The notes under the pieces are model-generated. The model was given only the letters and a program-made list of their open reading frames with translations. It did not search any database and had not been told where the DNA came from. Shown here one piece after another: positions 26,884 through 38,603 of a stretch of 64,000 nt of DNA. Numbering within the stretch: the stretch's first letter is position 1; every line of letters starts with the position of its first letter. Source of the DNA: Bacillus siamensis KCTC 13613 (GTDB lineage: Bacteria > Bacillota > Bacilli > Bacillales > Bacillaceae); contig NZ_AJVF01000023.1 in assembly GCF_000262045.1 (NCBI RefSeq), forward strand, positions 1-64,000, given 5' to 3'. Position numbers and translations under genes: made by a program.

Positions 26884-29103
26884 TTACTGCTTTTCAATCG
26901 GCGCAAAAGCGGCAAGCAGACGCTTCACGCCGACTGGGCTCGGGAATGCGATATCAAGCTCGGTGCTCTCGCCTTCTCCTTTTACGCTGACAACCGTTCC
27001 GATGCCCCATTTTTTATGGCCCGCTTTATCGCCGACCGCCCAGCTGAGCGAGTCGCCGCCTGTTTTGTTCGCGTAGGAAACAGGACGGGATACGGGCCCG
27101 CGTTTCGGCTGCACTTTTCGTCCCGGCTGCATGCGAGGTGTTTTCTTCTCATTTAGGTTCTCCAATAAATCGTCAGGTATTTCCCTGATAAAGCGGGATT
27201 CCGGATTCATATTGGTACGCCCGAACAAGGTGCGCATTTTGGCATTCGTTAAGTACAGTTCTTCTTCCGCCCTCGTAATGCCTACATATGCGAGCCTGCG
27301 CTCTTCTTCCATCTCGGCTTCTTCCATCAGGGAGCGGCTGTGCGGGAATACGCCTTCCTCCATGCCCATTAAGAACACGACAGGAAATTCAAGCCCCTTA
27401 GCGGCGTGCAGCGTCATTAACGTGACGGCATCCTTTCCGCCCGATTCCTCTTCCTTCTGGTCGAGCTGGTCAATATCCGCAATCAGCGCCAGATCGGTGA
27501 GAAACGCGACGAGAGACTTGTCTTCGCTTTTTTGTTCGAAGTTTTTCGTGACAGAAAGAAACTCGTCGATATTTTCAAGACGGCTCTGGGCCTCAATAGA
27601 CTTTTCAGCCTTCAGCATTTCTCTGTATTCCGTTTTATCGAGAATTTCTTCCGTGAGTTCCGTAATGGACAGGTAATCCTGCATATTCGTCAGGTTTTCA
27701 ATCATCGCGCCAAAGCCGTCAAGCGCGTTTGCCGCTTTCGCGCTGACGCCGATGAAATCAATCTGTTTGATCGCCTGGAACATTGACATGCCGTTCATCG
27801 CTGCGTATGAAGCGATTTTTTCAAGCGAAGTGGCGCCGACGCCCCGTTTCGGCACATTGACGATCCGTGTAAAACTGATGTCATCGTCCGGGTTTGACAC
27901 AAGGCGCAGATATGCGAGAATGTCTTTAATTTCTTTTCTGTCGTAGAACTTGGTTCCGCCGACGATATTGTAGTTCAGACCGGCTTTTAAAAGGGTTTCC
28001 TCGATAACGCGCGACTGGGCGTTTGTCCGGTATAAAATCGCGATATCGGAAAGCTTCCGCCGGCCTGAGCTGTTCAGCTCATAAATTTTGCCCGCGACGA
28101 ATTGGCCTTCGCCGAATTCATTGTCGCCGCTGTAATAAGCAAGCTTGACGCCTTCGTCATTCTCCGTCCACAGGTTTTTCGGCTTGCGGTTTGAGTTGTT
28201 TTTGATCACTTCGTTGGCCGCCTGCAGAATCCGCTTTGTTGAGCGGTAGTTTTGTTCGAGCAGAATCACGTTTGCGCTCGGATAATCTTTTTCAAAGGAA
28301 AGGATATTCGCGATATCCGCCCCGCGCCATCTGTAAATGGACTGGTCGGAGTCACCGACGACGCAGATATTTTCAAGACGGGCCGCAAGCTGCTTAACGA
28401 GCAGGTATTGCGCTCTGTTCGTATCCTGATACTCGTCTACGTGAATGTACTGGAATTTGCGCTGATAAAACTCAAGCACTTCCGGCACACGCTCGAAAAG
28501 CTTGATCGTCGTCATGATTAAATCATCAAAATCGAGCGATTGGTTTTTCAGCAGTTTTTTCTGATAATCGGTATACACGTCACTCGTGACCTGATCGTAG
28601 TAGCCGCCGGCCGTTTTTGCGAATTCCTCAGGTTCGATCAGCTCGTTTTTTGCGCTGCTGATCGAGCCTAAAATACTTCTCGGATCAAACTTTTTCGGGT
28701 CAATATTCCGCTCTTTCAGAATCCCTTTAATAACGGAAAGCTGATCAGCCGTATCAAGAATGGAGAAGTTTCGGTTGATGCCGATTCTGTCAATGTCCCT
28801 GCGCAGAATCCGCACGCACATGCTGTGGAAGGTGGATATCCAGATTTCATCCGCGCCGGGGCCGAGAATGCTCTCCACCCGCTCCTTCATTTCTCTGGCG
28901 GCTTTATTTGTAAATGTAATCGCCAGAATGTTCCACGGCGCCACGTGTTTTTCCGCCATTAAGTACGCGATTCTGTGCGTCAGCACCCGTGTTTTTCCGC
29001 TTCCCGCACCTGCCATCAGAAGCAGCGGACCGTCCGTCGTCTTAACCGCTTCCTGCTGAACGGGATTTAATCCGCTTAATAATTGATTGCTAATGTAATT
29101 CAT
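26884..29103 (-). CDS. pcrA: ATP-dependent DNA helicase PcrA
   Basis: A 739-residue UvrD/Rep superfamily 1A helicase, essential in B. subtilis; it removes recombination intermediates and RNA polymerase conflicts. Visible motifs: Q-motif region LNPVQQEAV, Walker [12 protein letters not shown], motif Ia [11 protein letters not shown], motif [10 protein letters not shown], motif [16 protein letters not shown], motif IV EQNYRST, motif [12 protein letters not shown], motif [13 protein letters not shown]. The C-terminal tail (about 650-739) is basic and ends in a Tudor-like fold that binds RNA polymerase. Between pcrB and ligA. Confidence 0.96.
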   Translation of the reverse strand: MNYISNQLLSGLNPVQQEAVKTTDGPLLLMAGAGSGKTRVLTHRIAYLMAEKHVAPWNILAITFTNKAAREMKERVESILGPGADEIWISTFHSMCVRILRRDIDRIGINRNFSILDTADQLSVIKGILKERNIDPKKFDPRSILGSISSAKNELIEPEEFAKTAGGYYDQVTSDVYTDYQKKLLKNQSLDFDDLIMTTIKLFERVPEVLEFYQRKFQYIHVDEYQDTNRAQYLLVKQLAARLENICVVGDSDQSIYRWRGADIANILSFEKDYPSANVILLEQNYRSTKRILQAANEVIKNNSNRKPKNLWTENDEGVKLAYYSGDNEFGEGQFVAGKIYELNSSGRRKLSDIAILYRTNAQSRVIEETLLKAGLNYNIVGGTKFYDRKEIKDILAYLRLVSNPDDDISFTRIVNVPKRGVGATSLEKIASYAAMNGMSMFQAIKQIDFIGVSAKAANALDGFGAMIENLTNMQDYLSITELTEEILDKTEYREMLKAEKSIEAQSRLENIDEFLSVTKNFEQKSEDKSLVAFLTDLALIADIDQLDQKEEESGGKDAVTLMTLHAAKGLEFPVVFLMGMEEGVFPHSRSLMEEAEMEEERRLAYVGITRAEEELYLTNAKMRTLFGRTNMNPESRFIREIPDDLLENLNEKKTPRMQPGRKVQPKRGPVSRPVSYANKTGGDSLSWAVGDKAGHKKWGIGTVVSVKGEGESTELDIAFPSPVGVKRLLAAFAPIEKQ

Positions 29104-29160
29104 ATCCGTTCACCGCCTATCAAACATATGTTCTATCATAAATCAAATTCGTCCGCTTGG

Positions 29161-29850
29161 CTACTTTGTCTTTACAGCCGCCACCGTTTTGAGCGCCTGA
29201 TCAAAATCTTCATATACGGCATTTCCCACAACGATGACATCGGCATGACGGCCGAACCGTTCCGCCGTTTCCGCGTCTTTAATGCCGCCGCCGTAAAACA
29301 GGACGGACTTGTCCAGCACACCCTTCGTTTTCTCTACTGTTTCTATGTCTGCCAGCATCCCGCTGTATTCCAGATAAAAAATCGGGAGATGAAGCAAATT
29401 CTCCGCGACCCGCGCATAGGCGAGAATATCTTCTGTTTCTATATGTGTATCCGCCTCCGTCAAAGCGGCCGCCTTACAATCAGGGTTGACGATGCAATAG
29501 CCCTCCGTCACGATTTCCTCCATTGACATGAGCTCGCCGTATTCTTTCATCGCCTGGTGGTGCATGCCGACAATCCAGTCCGCATTTTTGCTGTTAAGCA
29601 CACTCGGAATGAAATAAAGATCAAACCCGGGCACAATGGAATCAATCGTTGACACCTCAAGTACGCACGGCACTAAAAACCGCCGCACCTTTGACATCAG
29701 CCTCAGCACATTGTCCTCGGTGACATTGTCGCTTCCTCCGATCACAATGGCGTCAGTCCCTGATTCACAAAGCCGTTCCAGCTGTTCATCCGGTAAATCT
29801 TTATTCGGATCGAGTTTAAAAACGTGCTTCCACTCGTTAACATCGTACAT
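29161..29850 (-). CDS. pcrB: Heptaprenylglyceryl phosphate synthase PcrB
   Basis: A TIM-barrel prenyltransferase of about 229 residues that joins heptaprenyl diphosphate to glycerol-1-phosphate (bacterial counterpart of archaeal GGGP synthase). Recognisable pieces are FKLDPNKDLPDEQ, VIGGSDNVTEDN, FIPSVLNSKNADWI and the phosphate-binding FYGGGIKD with VVGNAVYED. The frame opens at 29868, but GGAGGAACG places the start at ATG 29850 (MYDVNEWKHVF), as in B. subtilis. First gene of pcrB-pcrA-ligA-yerH. Confidence 0.94.
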   Translation of the reverse strand: MYDVNEWKHVFKLDPNKDLPDEQLERLCESGTDAIVIGGSDNVTEDNVLRLMSKVRRFLVPCVLEVSTIDSIVPGFDLYFIPSVLNSKNADWIVGMHHQAMKEYGELMSMEEIVTEGYCIVNPDCKAAALTEADTHIETEDILAYARVAENLLHLPIFYLEYSGMLADIETVEKTKGVLDKSVLFYGGGIKDAETAERFGRHADVIVVGNAVYEDFDQALKTVAAVKTK

Positions 29851-30045
29851 GCGTTTTCGTTCCTCCATTCGTTTCTTGCCATTTAAACATTATAACAAAT
29901 TCATTTGGCCCGGAAAAACGGAAAAAGACGTCATTCACCTGATTCACAAAAAAAGATTGCGCTCCGCCTGCAGGGATACGGCTATGTTTCAAAAAAGACA
30001 AAATGTGGAATGTCAAAGAGAAAAAAGGCAAGGAGTCTGATTTCA

Positions 30046-31620
30046 ATGGAACAAGCCATTATCATACTGATTTGTATATTAATTTTGATTATTTTAGTTC
30101 CCGCCGCATTGTTTCTTTGGATATACATAAGAGACGAAAAGCAGGAAGAGCATTCAGTGCTGCGCAATTATCCCGTAACGGGAAAGCTGCGTTATATATT
30201 TGAAAAAATCGGGCCTGAGCTGCGGCAGTATTTGTTCAGCAATGATAACGAAGAACAGCCGTTTTCCCGGAGAGAATATGAACAGACAGTCATGTCGGGA
30301 AAGTATAAAAGCAGAATGATGGGCTTCGGATCGGAACGGGATTTCGATCAGCCGGGCTATTATATCCGTAACGCCCTCTTCCCGAAACAAAGGGAGGAAC
30401 TGCGCACAGATCAGACGCCGAAGATCGAGACGATGGTATACAAGATTGACAAAGACAATCTGCTGAAACGCAGCGAGCACCGTGAAAAAGCGAAAGCAGA
30501 CCCTTATTACCTGCATCCGGACGATGTGCAAGTAATCGGCCGTGACACATGTAAGAAGCCGTTTTATGTAAAAGGATTAATCGGACAATCAGCGATGAGC
30601 TACGGCTCACTTGGCGACCGGGCAATTACCGCCCTGTCAAAAGGGCTGCACCAAGCCGGAGGCACATGGATGAATACAGGCGAAGGCGGCCTGTCAGAGT
30701 ATCACCTGAAAGGCGGCGCGGATATTATCTGCCAAATCGGCCCGGGGCTGTTCGGCGTCCGCACCGAAGAAGGAGAATTTTCCTGGGAAGAATTTAAGAA
30801 AAAAAGCCGTCTCGAGCAGATTAAAGCCTTTGAATTAAAGCTTGCGCAAGGGGCGAAAGCAAGAGGCGGGCATATTGACGGCTCAAAGGTGACCGAAGAA
30901 ATTGCCGCCATCAGGAATGTGCAGCCCGGACAATCCATTGACAGTCCCAACCGCTTCAACGAATTTTCAAATGTACCGGACATGCTTGATTTCATTGAGA
31001 AATTAAGGACTGTAGGTGAAAAACCGGTCGGCATTAAAATTGTCCCCGGCAGCCGCAAAGACCTTGAAGATCTTATTTCCTGCATGAGTTCATCAGGCAA
31101 ACATCCCGACTTTATTACGATTGACGGCAGTGAAGGGGGGACCGGGGCTTCTTTCCATGAGCTGGCGGATTCCGTCGGCCTGCCGATTCTGACCGGCCTC
31201 CCCCTTGTTGACGGCCTTTTGAAGACATACGGTATAAGAGATAAGCTGAAAATTTTCGCATCCGGAAAGCTGCTCACTCCGGATAAGATTGCCGTCGCCC
31301 TCGCGCTAGGCGCGGATTTTGTCAATATTGCCCGGGGAATGATGTTTTCAGTCGGCTGTATCCGTGCTCAAGTATGCCACACCAATCATTGTCCTGTCGG
31401 AGTGGCGACAACCGATCCAAAACTTCAGCGCGCGCTCAGTATCGAAGACAAACAGCACCGCGTCTGCAACTACGTGCTTTCCCTGCGTGAAGGGCTGTTT
31501 CACCTTGCCGCGGCGGCGGGCATCAGCTCGCCGATTCATTTCTCAGCTGAACACATCGTATACCGGGAGAAAGACGGAAGCCTGAGGGAACTTCCCGGCC
31601 GTATGGATCAGCACGCATAA
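30046..31620 (+). CDS. yerD: Glutamate synthase large-subunit-like protein YerD
   Basis: An FMN-dependent protein of the glutamate synthase central/FMN domain family, about 524 residues from ATG 30046, which AAGGAG precedes; the longer open frame to 29905 lacks a ribosome site. It has one N-terminal transmembrane segment (IIILICILILIILVP). The FMN/barrel region shows GQSAMSYGSL, GEGGLSEYHL, TIDGSEGGTGA and the cluster-like CIRAQVCHTNHCPVGVAT, with Cys residues that could hold an Fe-S centre. It lacks the glutaminase domain, so it is not a complete glutamate synthase; the actual reaction is unknown. Confidence 0.88.
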   Translation: MEQAIIILICILILIILVPAALFLWIYIRDEKQEEHSVLRNYPVTGKLRYIFEKIGPELRQYLFSNDNEEQPFSRREYEQTVMSGKYKSRMMGFGSERDFDQPGYYIRNALFPKQREELRTDQTPKIETMVYKIDKDNLLKRSEHREKAKADPYYLHPDDVQVIGRDTCKKPFYVKGLIGQSAMSYGSLGDRAITALSKGLHQAGGTWMNTGEGGLSEYHLKGGADIICQIGPGLFGVRTEEGEFSWEEFKKKSRLEQIKAFELKLAQGAKARGGHIDGSKVTEEIAAIRNVQPGQSIDSPNRFNEFSNVPDMLDFIEKLRTVGEKPVGIKIVPGSRKDLEDLISCMSSSGKHPDFITIDGSEGGTGASFHELADSVGLPILTGLPLVDGLLKTYGIRDKLKIFASGKLLTPDKIAVALALGADFVNIARGMMFSVGCIRAQVCHTNHCPVGVATTDPKLQRALSIEDKQHRVCNYVLSLREGLFHLAAAAGISSPIHFSAEHIVYREKDGSLRELPGRMDQHA

Positions 31621-31623
31621 AAA

Positions 31624-31658
31624 AACCGCCTGCCGTCACCGGCAGGTCGGTTTTTTAC
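31624..31658. terminator. Convergent terminator yerD / yerC
   Basis: AACCGCCTGCCG pairs with CGGCAGGTCGGTT around a TCAC loop (31624-31652). Runs of A before and T after allow use on both strands; it touches the end of yerC. Confidence 0.85.
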
Positions 31659-31972
31659 GTTGCTGAGGAAGATTCCCCTTTGTTTACACGGTCAAGCGCC
31701 ATTTCATAGGCGTCATTTCCGTAATTTAAGCAGCGCTTCACTCGGGAAATCGTCGCTGTGGAAGCACCCGTTTCGCTTTCAATTTTGTGATACGTATTTC
31801 CTTCGCGGAGCATTCTTGCCACTTCCAAACGCTGCGCCAGCGATTGAATTTCATTAATCGTACAAAGATCGTCAAAGAAACGATAGCATTCCTCCAGATC
31901 TTTCAGCGATAAAATAGATAAAAATAACTGGTCCAGTTCTTTTCCGCGTAATTTATCGATTTGCATCGTCAA
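31655..31972 (-). CDS. yerC: TrpR-like protein YerC
   Basis: A 105-residue YerC/YecD-family protein with the Trp-repressor-like helix-turn-helix fold: RLEVARMLREGNTYHKIE followed by TGASTATISRVKRCLNYG as recognition helix. The tryptophan-binding residues of TrpR are not evident, so a different ligand or none is likely. Its start overlaps the end of yerB by 4 nt (ATGA), so the two are translationally coupled. Confidence 0.9.
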   Translation of the reverse strand: MTMQIDKLRGKELDQLFLSILSLKDLEECYRFFDDLCTINEIQSLAQRLEVARMLREGNTYHKIESETGASTATISRVKRCLNYGNDAYEMALDRVNKGESSSAT

Positions 31973-32964
31973 ACACCTTCTCCTTTACTAATGGAAGCTG
32001 CATCGAGATCAGGAACGATATTAATCCATGTCTTTCCCGGCACAAACGGAAGAATCTCACCGCCTTTAACGGGCAGAATACGGCCGTCTTTGTATTCCCA
32101 GTCTGACTCAATAACATCGCCGTGCTGAAGCAGGAGGCCTTTCCCTCCTGATTGAATATCGATGGCCCGCCTTCCATCTTTGTCTGTCATGCGATGGCCG
32201 GCTTCAACAATAAAAATGTTGCGCATGGCTAAAGGCTTTCCGGTCTCCCGGTCTGTCGCTTTCACACCATCAGAGCTTCTTGTATAAGTATCAGCTTTTT
32301 TATCATAATCGTATTCGACAAGATTTGTAACGTTTTGTGTTCCATAATCTATCCGAATATTGTAGGTTTCGTTTCCGGGATTTGCATCTGATGTCTGAAA
32401 TGGAAGCGGTTTTGTTTTTCCGTTCAGCTTGTATCCTTTTTGTTCCGCCGCCTTTCTGATATTGTCATAAGACGTGTAGGAATTGTGGGGCGGCTTGCTG
32501 AAATCGGCCCGCCAAAACAGGCTTCCGTCAAAATCCAAACCGTTTATATAATCGTAAGCACCGGACTCCAGCTGCTTTTTAGCGCCGGGACTCCAGCCAT
32601 GATGGATAAATATGCTGTTAAACCCGCTGCTGAGGGTGACAAAGTATTCCCTCGCGCTCCGCACAGGCCCGACCGTTTCCGGCATCTCACTCTGAAAAAT
32701 CGCGAGAAACCGCGTAATCCTGCCTTCCGCGAGCGCTTCGATGACAACATCCGCCTTTGACAGCCCGGATTGGGGCCTCGCCTTCGGATGATTGTTCACT
32801 ATAACTGCAATCGGACGGCGTTCTGCAAGCTTCCGCTCAGTTTTTAACCCCGTTAAAGGAGCTTCCGCCTCTTTCGGCTTCACCTGATCGGCATCATTCT
32901 GCCGGCAGGCGGCAAGCAGCAAAAACGCAAAACAAAGCATACAAACGGTTTTCCATCTTTTCAT
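31969..32964 (-). CDS. yerB: DUF3048 lipoprotein YerB
   Basis: A 331-residue lipoprotein with signal peptide MKRWKTVCMLCFAFLLLAAC (lipobox LAAC). The mature part shows the DUF3048 pattern: PIAVIVNNHPKARPQSGLSKADVV, then IFQSEMPETVGPVRSAREYF and FWRADFSKPPHN. Anchored outside the membrane; function not known. Gene order yerA-yerB-yerC matches B. subtilis. Confidence 0.9.
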   Translation of the reverse strand: MKRWKTVCMLCFAFLLLAACRQNDADQVKPKEAEAPLTGLKTERKLAERRPIAVIVNNHPKARPQSGLSKADVVIEALAEGRITRFLAIFQSEMPETVGPVRSAREYFVTLSSGFNSIFIHHGWSPGAKKQLESGAYDYINGLDFDGSLFWRADFSKPPHNSYTSYDNIRKAAEQKGYKLNGKTKPLPFQTSDANPGNETYNIRIDYGTQNVTNLVEYDYDKKADTYTRSSDGVKATDRETGKPLAMRNIFIVEAGHRMTDKDGRRAIDIQSGGKGLLLQHGDVIESDWEYKDGRILPVKGGEILPFVPGKTWINIVPDLDAASISKGEGV

Positions 32965-32988
32965 ATGTCGGCTCCCTGCTTTTATATT

Positions 32989-34731
32989 TTAACGCATTAT
33001 CGATGGAAAGAGTACAGTTTTTTTCATCACGTCGAATATTCCTCTCGGCGTAATGCGAATATAAGGCAGATGTGTGCTCTGCAAAAAGAGCAGCGTATAG
33101 ATCGGATCGCAGAATCGGTAGCCCCGCTCCTCAAGCAAAGTCCTCAGCTTTTGCTCTTTTTCAAGCACGTCTTCAAAACTCTCCGCAGATGCAGAACCGT
33201 TCAAGGCAAGGGGAATTTCATGAAGAATCTTCCCGTTTTCGGCAAGCACGATTCCGCCGCCGATTTCTTTCATCCGTGAGAAAGCAAGCAGGATATCTTC
33301 CTTATTTTTTCCCGCAGCGATAATATCTCCGGTTGTCGTGTAAGAACTGACAAAGCCCTGCACCCGCTCGGCAAAACCTTTCAGCATTGTATTGACCCGC
33401 CATTTCCCATGCTTATCGAGAAGCGTGAGGTAACTTTCATCATGATCAAAAGAAAGCTGGTCAACAGAATTATCAATCGCAATCATATACGGCTCCATAA
33501 TGACCGCGTTGCGCATTTTCACACCCATCGGCATTGAAAACTGTAAATCATCCATCGTCATATCATATGAAAGCTCAAGAGGGACAAGACCGCCTCTTTT
33601 CCAATCCGTTTTTGTAAACGCCTTCATATTTCGGCCGTCTTCTTTCAGCAGGATGCCTTTGGAGATCACCGTGACCGGGTCCGGATTCATCGGGTCGTCG
33701 AGAATGTTCAATGAGGCAAGCCGTCCCGGACCGACCACACCGAGAAAGTCATCCATCTGATAATACTTCGCGATATTAAAAGACGCCATATTGTAGGCGT
33801 CAATCACCGGAACCCCTTCCTCCAAAGCGATTTTGATCAATTCATTCGTCATGCCGCCTTTATAAAAATGCGGCGCCGCCCCATCCGTCGTGTAAAAGAA
33901 ATGATCATAATGCCGGAAGCCTTTTTGATGGAGATCCTGCAATATCGTTCTCAAATCAGGGCGGATGGATGAATGTCTGAGTGAAACATAGTAGCCCAAT
34001 TCAAGCCGTCTCATCACCTCGTCACCGTTCATGGCCTCATGGTCGGAATCAGCTCCGAACAGTTTCATCTTCGTCAATGTTTTCTCAGAAGCGCCGGGAA
34101 AATGCCCTTCGATCCGCTTGCGCAGTTTTTTCGTCGCCTGCATGCAATGAAGCATTAAGTCATCGCCGTCCATCAGGCGCGGCCACCCGGTCAATTCTCC
34201 GCCTTGAATGACATCCGGGTGCTCAATCCATTGTTTGCGGACATCATAAGAAAGCAGCTGATCCTCATTCAGCACTTCTGTCTGCAGGTCGTATCTGGAC
34301 CACCAGAAATATTGCACCGGCTGTTTTTTCAGTTCCTCTAATATAGTAAGCGCTTTCTTTTTACCGCTGTTCAAAAGAAAAAACAAGTTATCATTAACAA
34401 ACGTCGTTGTTCCGAATTGAGACACATATTCGGCGAGCGTTTGGGGATTATATATTTGAAAAGGATGTGTATGCGGTTCAATGTAACCTGGCACAATGTA
34501 TTTTCCTTCACAATTTATGGTATGAATGTGCTCTGCTGCATCAGGAATCTCATCACCAACATATACAATTCGGTCTCCGTAAATCCAGACGTTCTTTTTC
34601 AGCCATTGTTTTAAAAAAGGATTTAATACGAGAGCATCCCGTAAAAGCAGCGTTGGAAGCAGCTTTGAGTCTACAACATCCGCCTGTGATCTGATGTCTT
34701 TATTTTTCCAGTTAAAGGTACGTTCGGACAT
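32989..34731 (-). CDS. yerA: Adenine deaminase-like amidohydrolase YerA
   Basis: A 580-residue member of the adenine deaminase family (paralogue of AdeC). The metal-binding EPHTHPFQIYNP (H-x-H) and the His of HYDHFFYTTDGAAPHFY with the catalytic-type Asp are present; the C-terminal domain (from about 420) follows the AdeC layout. Adenine deamination would produce hypoxanthine, in keeping with the purine genes next door, but the B. subtilis paralogue has not been shown to do this as far as I know. Confidence 0.88.
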   Translation of the reverse strand: MSERTFNWKNKDIRSQADVVDSKLLPTLLLRDALVLNPFLKQWLKKNVWIYGDRIVYVGDEIPDAAEHIHTINCEGKYIVPGYIEPHTHPFQIYNPQTLAEYVSQFGTTTFVNDNLFFLLNSGKKKALTILEELKKQPVQYFWWSRYDLQTEVLNEDQLLSYDVRKQWIEHPDVIQGGELTGWPRLMDGDDLMLHCMQATKKLRKRIEGHFPGASEKTLTKMKLFGADSDHEAMNGDEVMRRLELGYYVSLRHSSIRPDLRTILQDLHQKGFRHYDHFFYTTDGAAPHFYKGGMTNELIKIALEEGVPVIDAYNMASFNIAKYYQMDDFLGVVGPGRLASLNILDDPMNPDPVTVISKGILLKEDGRNMKAFTKTDWKRGGLVPLELSYDMTMDDLQFSMPMGVKMRNAVIMEPYMIAIDNSVDQLSFDHDESYLTLLDKHGKWRVNTMLKGFAERVQGFVSSYTTTGDIIAAGKNKEDILLAFSRMKEIGGGIVLAENGKILHEIPLALNGSASAESFEDVLEKEQKLRTLLEERGYRFCDPIYTLLFLQSTHLPYIRITPRGIFDVMKKTVLFPSIMR

Positions 34732-34850
34732 TCACATACTCTCCTTCGCTTATATTAGACCCATCGTATCACATCCGCACAATTATCGCACGGCTGAAAC
34801 GTTACAAATTATTGAAGATGAATGAAAAAACTTTTTCTAAGGGAGCTGAA

Positions 34851-35084
34851 ATGATGAAACCGAATATCAGTTTATTGAACGCCGTTATGCGCATCACTTG
34901 CGGCCTCACCATTTTATCTGCTGCGTCAGCGAAATATACGAGGAAACCTTGGTGCAAGATGCATCTCTTCTGTATGATGATGGGCGCGATGAAAGCGGCG
35001 TCCGGCATCCTCCGCTTCTGTCCGGTGACATATATGTTCCAGGCCGGAATGAATCAGGATGACAGCCATCAGCAAGAAAAATAA
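34851..35084 (+). CDS. yezF: Small DUF2892-type membrane protein (YezF-like)
   Basis: A 77-residue protein with two short hydrophobic helices and the DUF2892 pattern: KPNISLLNAVMRITCGLTILS, then a Gly/Ala-rich helix ending RFCPVTYMF. AAGGGAG (34839-34845) points to ATG 34851 or 34854 instead of the ATG at 34812. It stands alone between yerA and purD, divergent from yerA. The function is unknown; related domains occur fused to rhodanese modules. Confidence 0.75.
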   Translation: MMKPNISLLNAVMRITCGLTILSAASAKYTRKPWCKMHLFCMMMGAMKAASGILRFCPVTYMFQAGMNQDDSHQQEK

Positions 35085-35106
35085 CAAGCCGCAACGGCTT
35101 GTTATT
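35080..35106 (-). terminator. Second hairpin downstream of purD
   Basis: AATAACAAGCC (35080-35090) pairs with GGCTTGTTATT (35096-35106). The T-rich side is on the minus strand, so it can back up the purD terminator; on the plus strand it may end the DUF2892 transcript. Confidence 0.6.
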
Positions 35107-35162
35107 CCGAGAAGAATCATCTCTCACAGTAAATCGACAAACTTAGTCGTCCTTTCAGAAGA

Positions 35163-35190
35163 AAACCCGCGTCTTACATGACGCGGGTTT
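35163..35190 (-). terminator. pur operon terminator
   Basis: An 11-bp stem, AAACCCGCGTC (35163-35173) with GACGCGGGTTT (35180-35190), loop TTACAT, immediately behind the purD stop. The T-tract on the minus strand is interrupted (TTCTTCTG). Confidence 0.75.
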
Positions 35191-35196
35191 CCCTCT

Positions 35197-36480
<1,284 letters not shown>

Positions 36481-38019
36481 TTAATGTTTGAAATGTCTGA
36501 TGCCGGTGAATACCATGGCGATGCCGTATTCATCCGCTTTTTTAATTGAATCTTCGTCGCGGACCGATCCGCCGGGCTGGATAATTGCTGTGACGCCCGC
36601 TTTTGCGGCTTCTTCGACTGTATCCGGCATCGGGAAAAACGCGTCTGAACCGAGCGCGCTGCCTTTTGCTTTTTCTCCGGCCTGCTCAATGGCGATTTTG
36701 GCTGAACCGACGCGATTCATCTGTCCTGCGCCCACACCGACCGTCATATGGTCTTTTGCAAGAACGATTGCGTTGGATTTCACATGTTTAACGACTTTCC
36801 AGGCGAGCTTCAGATCTTCCCACTCCTGCTCGTTCGGCTCTCTTTTTGTCGGAATGCTGATGTCGGCTTCATCAAATCCGTGCACGTCTAAATCTTGAAT
36901 CAAAAGGCCGCCCTGTACGGAAGTCAGCTGTTTTTCTTTCTTTCCTGATGAATTCACATCAAGCGTGAGCAGACGAAGGTTTTTCTTCACCGTCAGCACG
37001 TTCAGCGCTTCTTTGCTGAAAGAAGGGGCGATAATGATTTCTAAAAAGATGCCGTGAAGAGCTTCAGCCGTTGCCTGATCAACTTCACGGTTCAGCGCGA
37101 TGATGCCGCCGAAAATGGACGTTTTATCAGCTTCATACGCTTTATTGAATGCTTCCTCAATTGAAGCTCCCGTACCGACTCCGCACGGGTTCATATGTTT
37201 AACGGCAACAGCCGCGGGTTCTGCAAACTCCCGGACGATTTGAACGGCCGCATCCGCGTCCTTAATATTATTGTAAGAAAGCTCTTTGCCGTGAAGCTGT
37301 TTTGCCGCCGCGATGGAACCGGAGACAGGCAGTGCGCTTTGATAGAAAACAGCCTCTTGGTGAGGGTTTTCGCCGTAGCGGAGCGATTGTTTTTTTTCAA
37401 ATGTAACGGTGAATTGCTCTGGGTCTTTCTCACCGGTCTCGCGTGTTAAGTAATCAGCGATTAATGCGTCGTATGCCGCGGTATGGCGGAATACTTTGGC
37501 CGCAAGCTCGCGTTTTCTTTTAAGCGAAACGCCGCCGTGTTCTTTGATCTCATTGAGCACGGAGCTGTAATCGGCCGGATCTGTGATGACCGTCACATCC
37601 TGATGGTTTTTCGATGCGGCGCGCAGCATGCCGGGGCCTCCGATATCAATGTTTTCTATCGCTTCATCATATGTTACGTCTTCTTTTGAAATCGTTTCTT
37701 TAAACGGATAAAGGTTGACGACCACAAGATCAATGGGGGCAATGCCGTGCTCATTGATCTGCGCCATATGCTCTTCATTGTCTCTTACGGCAAGCAGTCC
37801 GCCGTGAATATTAGGATGGAGCGTTTTTAACCGTCCGTCCATGATTTCAGGAAATCCGGTCACTTCCGAAATGCCGATGACATCCACACCGTTTTCCTGG
37901 AGAAGTTTTTTTGTTCCTCCGGTCGAAATGACTTCGACGCCGAGCTCTGTCAGTTCCTTTACGAAAGGTACGAGATTTGTTTTATCAGAAACACTGATTA
38001 GTGCGCGTTTGATTGTCAT
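36481..38019 (-). CDS. purH: Bifunctional AICAR transformylase/IMP cyclohydrolase PurH
   Basis: A 512-residue bifunctional enzyme for the last two steps to IMP. The N-terminal MGS-like domain is IMP cyclohydrolase ([28 protein letters not shown]); the larger C-terminal part is AICAR transformylase, with the catalytic Lys-His in [10 protein letters not shown] (about residues 265-266). purN overlaps its start by 4 nt. Confidence 0.96.
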   Translation of the reverse strand: MTIKRALISVSDKTNLVPFVKELTELGVEVISTGGTKKLLQENGVDVIGISEVTGFPEIMDGRLKTLHPNIHGGLLAVRDNEEHMAQINEHGIAPIDLVVVNLYPFKETISKEDVTYDEAIENIDIGGPGMLRAASKNHQDVTVITDPADYSSVLNEIKEHGGVSLKRKRELAAKVFRHTAAYDALIADYLTRETGEKDPEQFTVTFEKKQSLRYGENPHQEAVFYQSALPVSGSIAAAKQLHGKELSYNNIKDADAAVQIVREFAEPAAVAVKHMNPCGVGTGASIEEAFNKAYEADKTSIFGGIIALNREVDQATAEALHGIFLEIIIAPSFSKEALNVLTVKKNLRLLTLDVNSSGKKEKQLTSVQGGLLIQDLDVHGFDEADISIPTKREPNEQEWEDLKLAWKVVKHVKSNAIVLAKDHMTVGVGAGQMNRVGSAKIAIEQAGEKAKGSALGSDAFFPMPDTVEEAAKAGVTAIIQPGGSVRDEDSIKKADEYGIAMVFTGIRHFKH

Positions 38020-38603
38020 GCCTTTTCACCTCTGTTATTTAGTCCCAGCAGCTGTTTCACAACGCTCGGATACCATTTGTGCTCAAGCTCGTGTATCCTA
38101 AGTTCTATATCTTCAAGCGTATCGTTTTCCTGTATCTCGAATGCTTTTTGCGCGATAATCGGTCCGGTGTCCATGCCTTCGTCGACGTAATGAACGGTAA
38201 TGCCGGCCACTTTCACACCGGCCCGATACGCCTGTCCGACAGCGTCGATTCCCGGAAATGCCGGCAGAAGCGAAGGATGTATATTAACAATGCGGCCCCC
38301 GTAAGCTTCAAGAAGCGTATTTCCGATCAGTCTCATATAGCCGGCGAGAACGATTAGTTCCGCTCCGTGCAGACGAAGCTGTTCAATAATGGCCCGTTCA
38401 AAGGCAGCCTTGTTTGCAAAAGCTGACGGCTCAAAGGCGAATGACGGGATATGTAAAGCCTCCGCCCTTTCCGCAGCCTTTGCCTGGGGCTTATCCGTCA
38501 CGAGAAGGGAGAGCTCCGCGTCCCACTTCTCTTCTCTCATACGTTTGGCAATGGCCTCAAAGTTCGATCCGTTTCCTGAAGCAAATACCGCAAATTTCTT
38601 CAT
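38016..38603 (-). CDS. purN: Phosphoribosylglycinamide formyltransferase PurN
   Basis: A 195-residue 10-formyl-THF-dependent GAR formyltransferase (third step). Active-site features: [37 protein letters not shown] with catalytic Asn and His, and [12 protein letters not shown] with the catalytic Asp. It overlaps both neighbours by 4 nt (purM end, purH start), so all three are translationally coupled. Confidence 0.95.
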   Translation of the reverse strand: MKKFAVFASGNGSNFEAIAKRMREEKWDAELSLLVTDKPQAKAAERAEALHIPSFAFEPSAFANKAAFERAIIEQLRLHGAELIVLAGYMRLIGNTLLEAYGGRIVNIHPSLLPAFPGIDAVGQAYRAGVKVAGITVHYVDEGMDTGPIIAQKAFEIQENDTLEDIELRIHELEHKWYPSVVKQLLGLNNRGEKA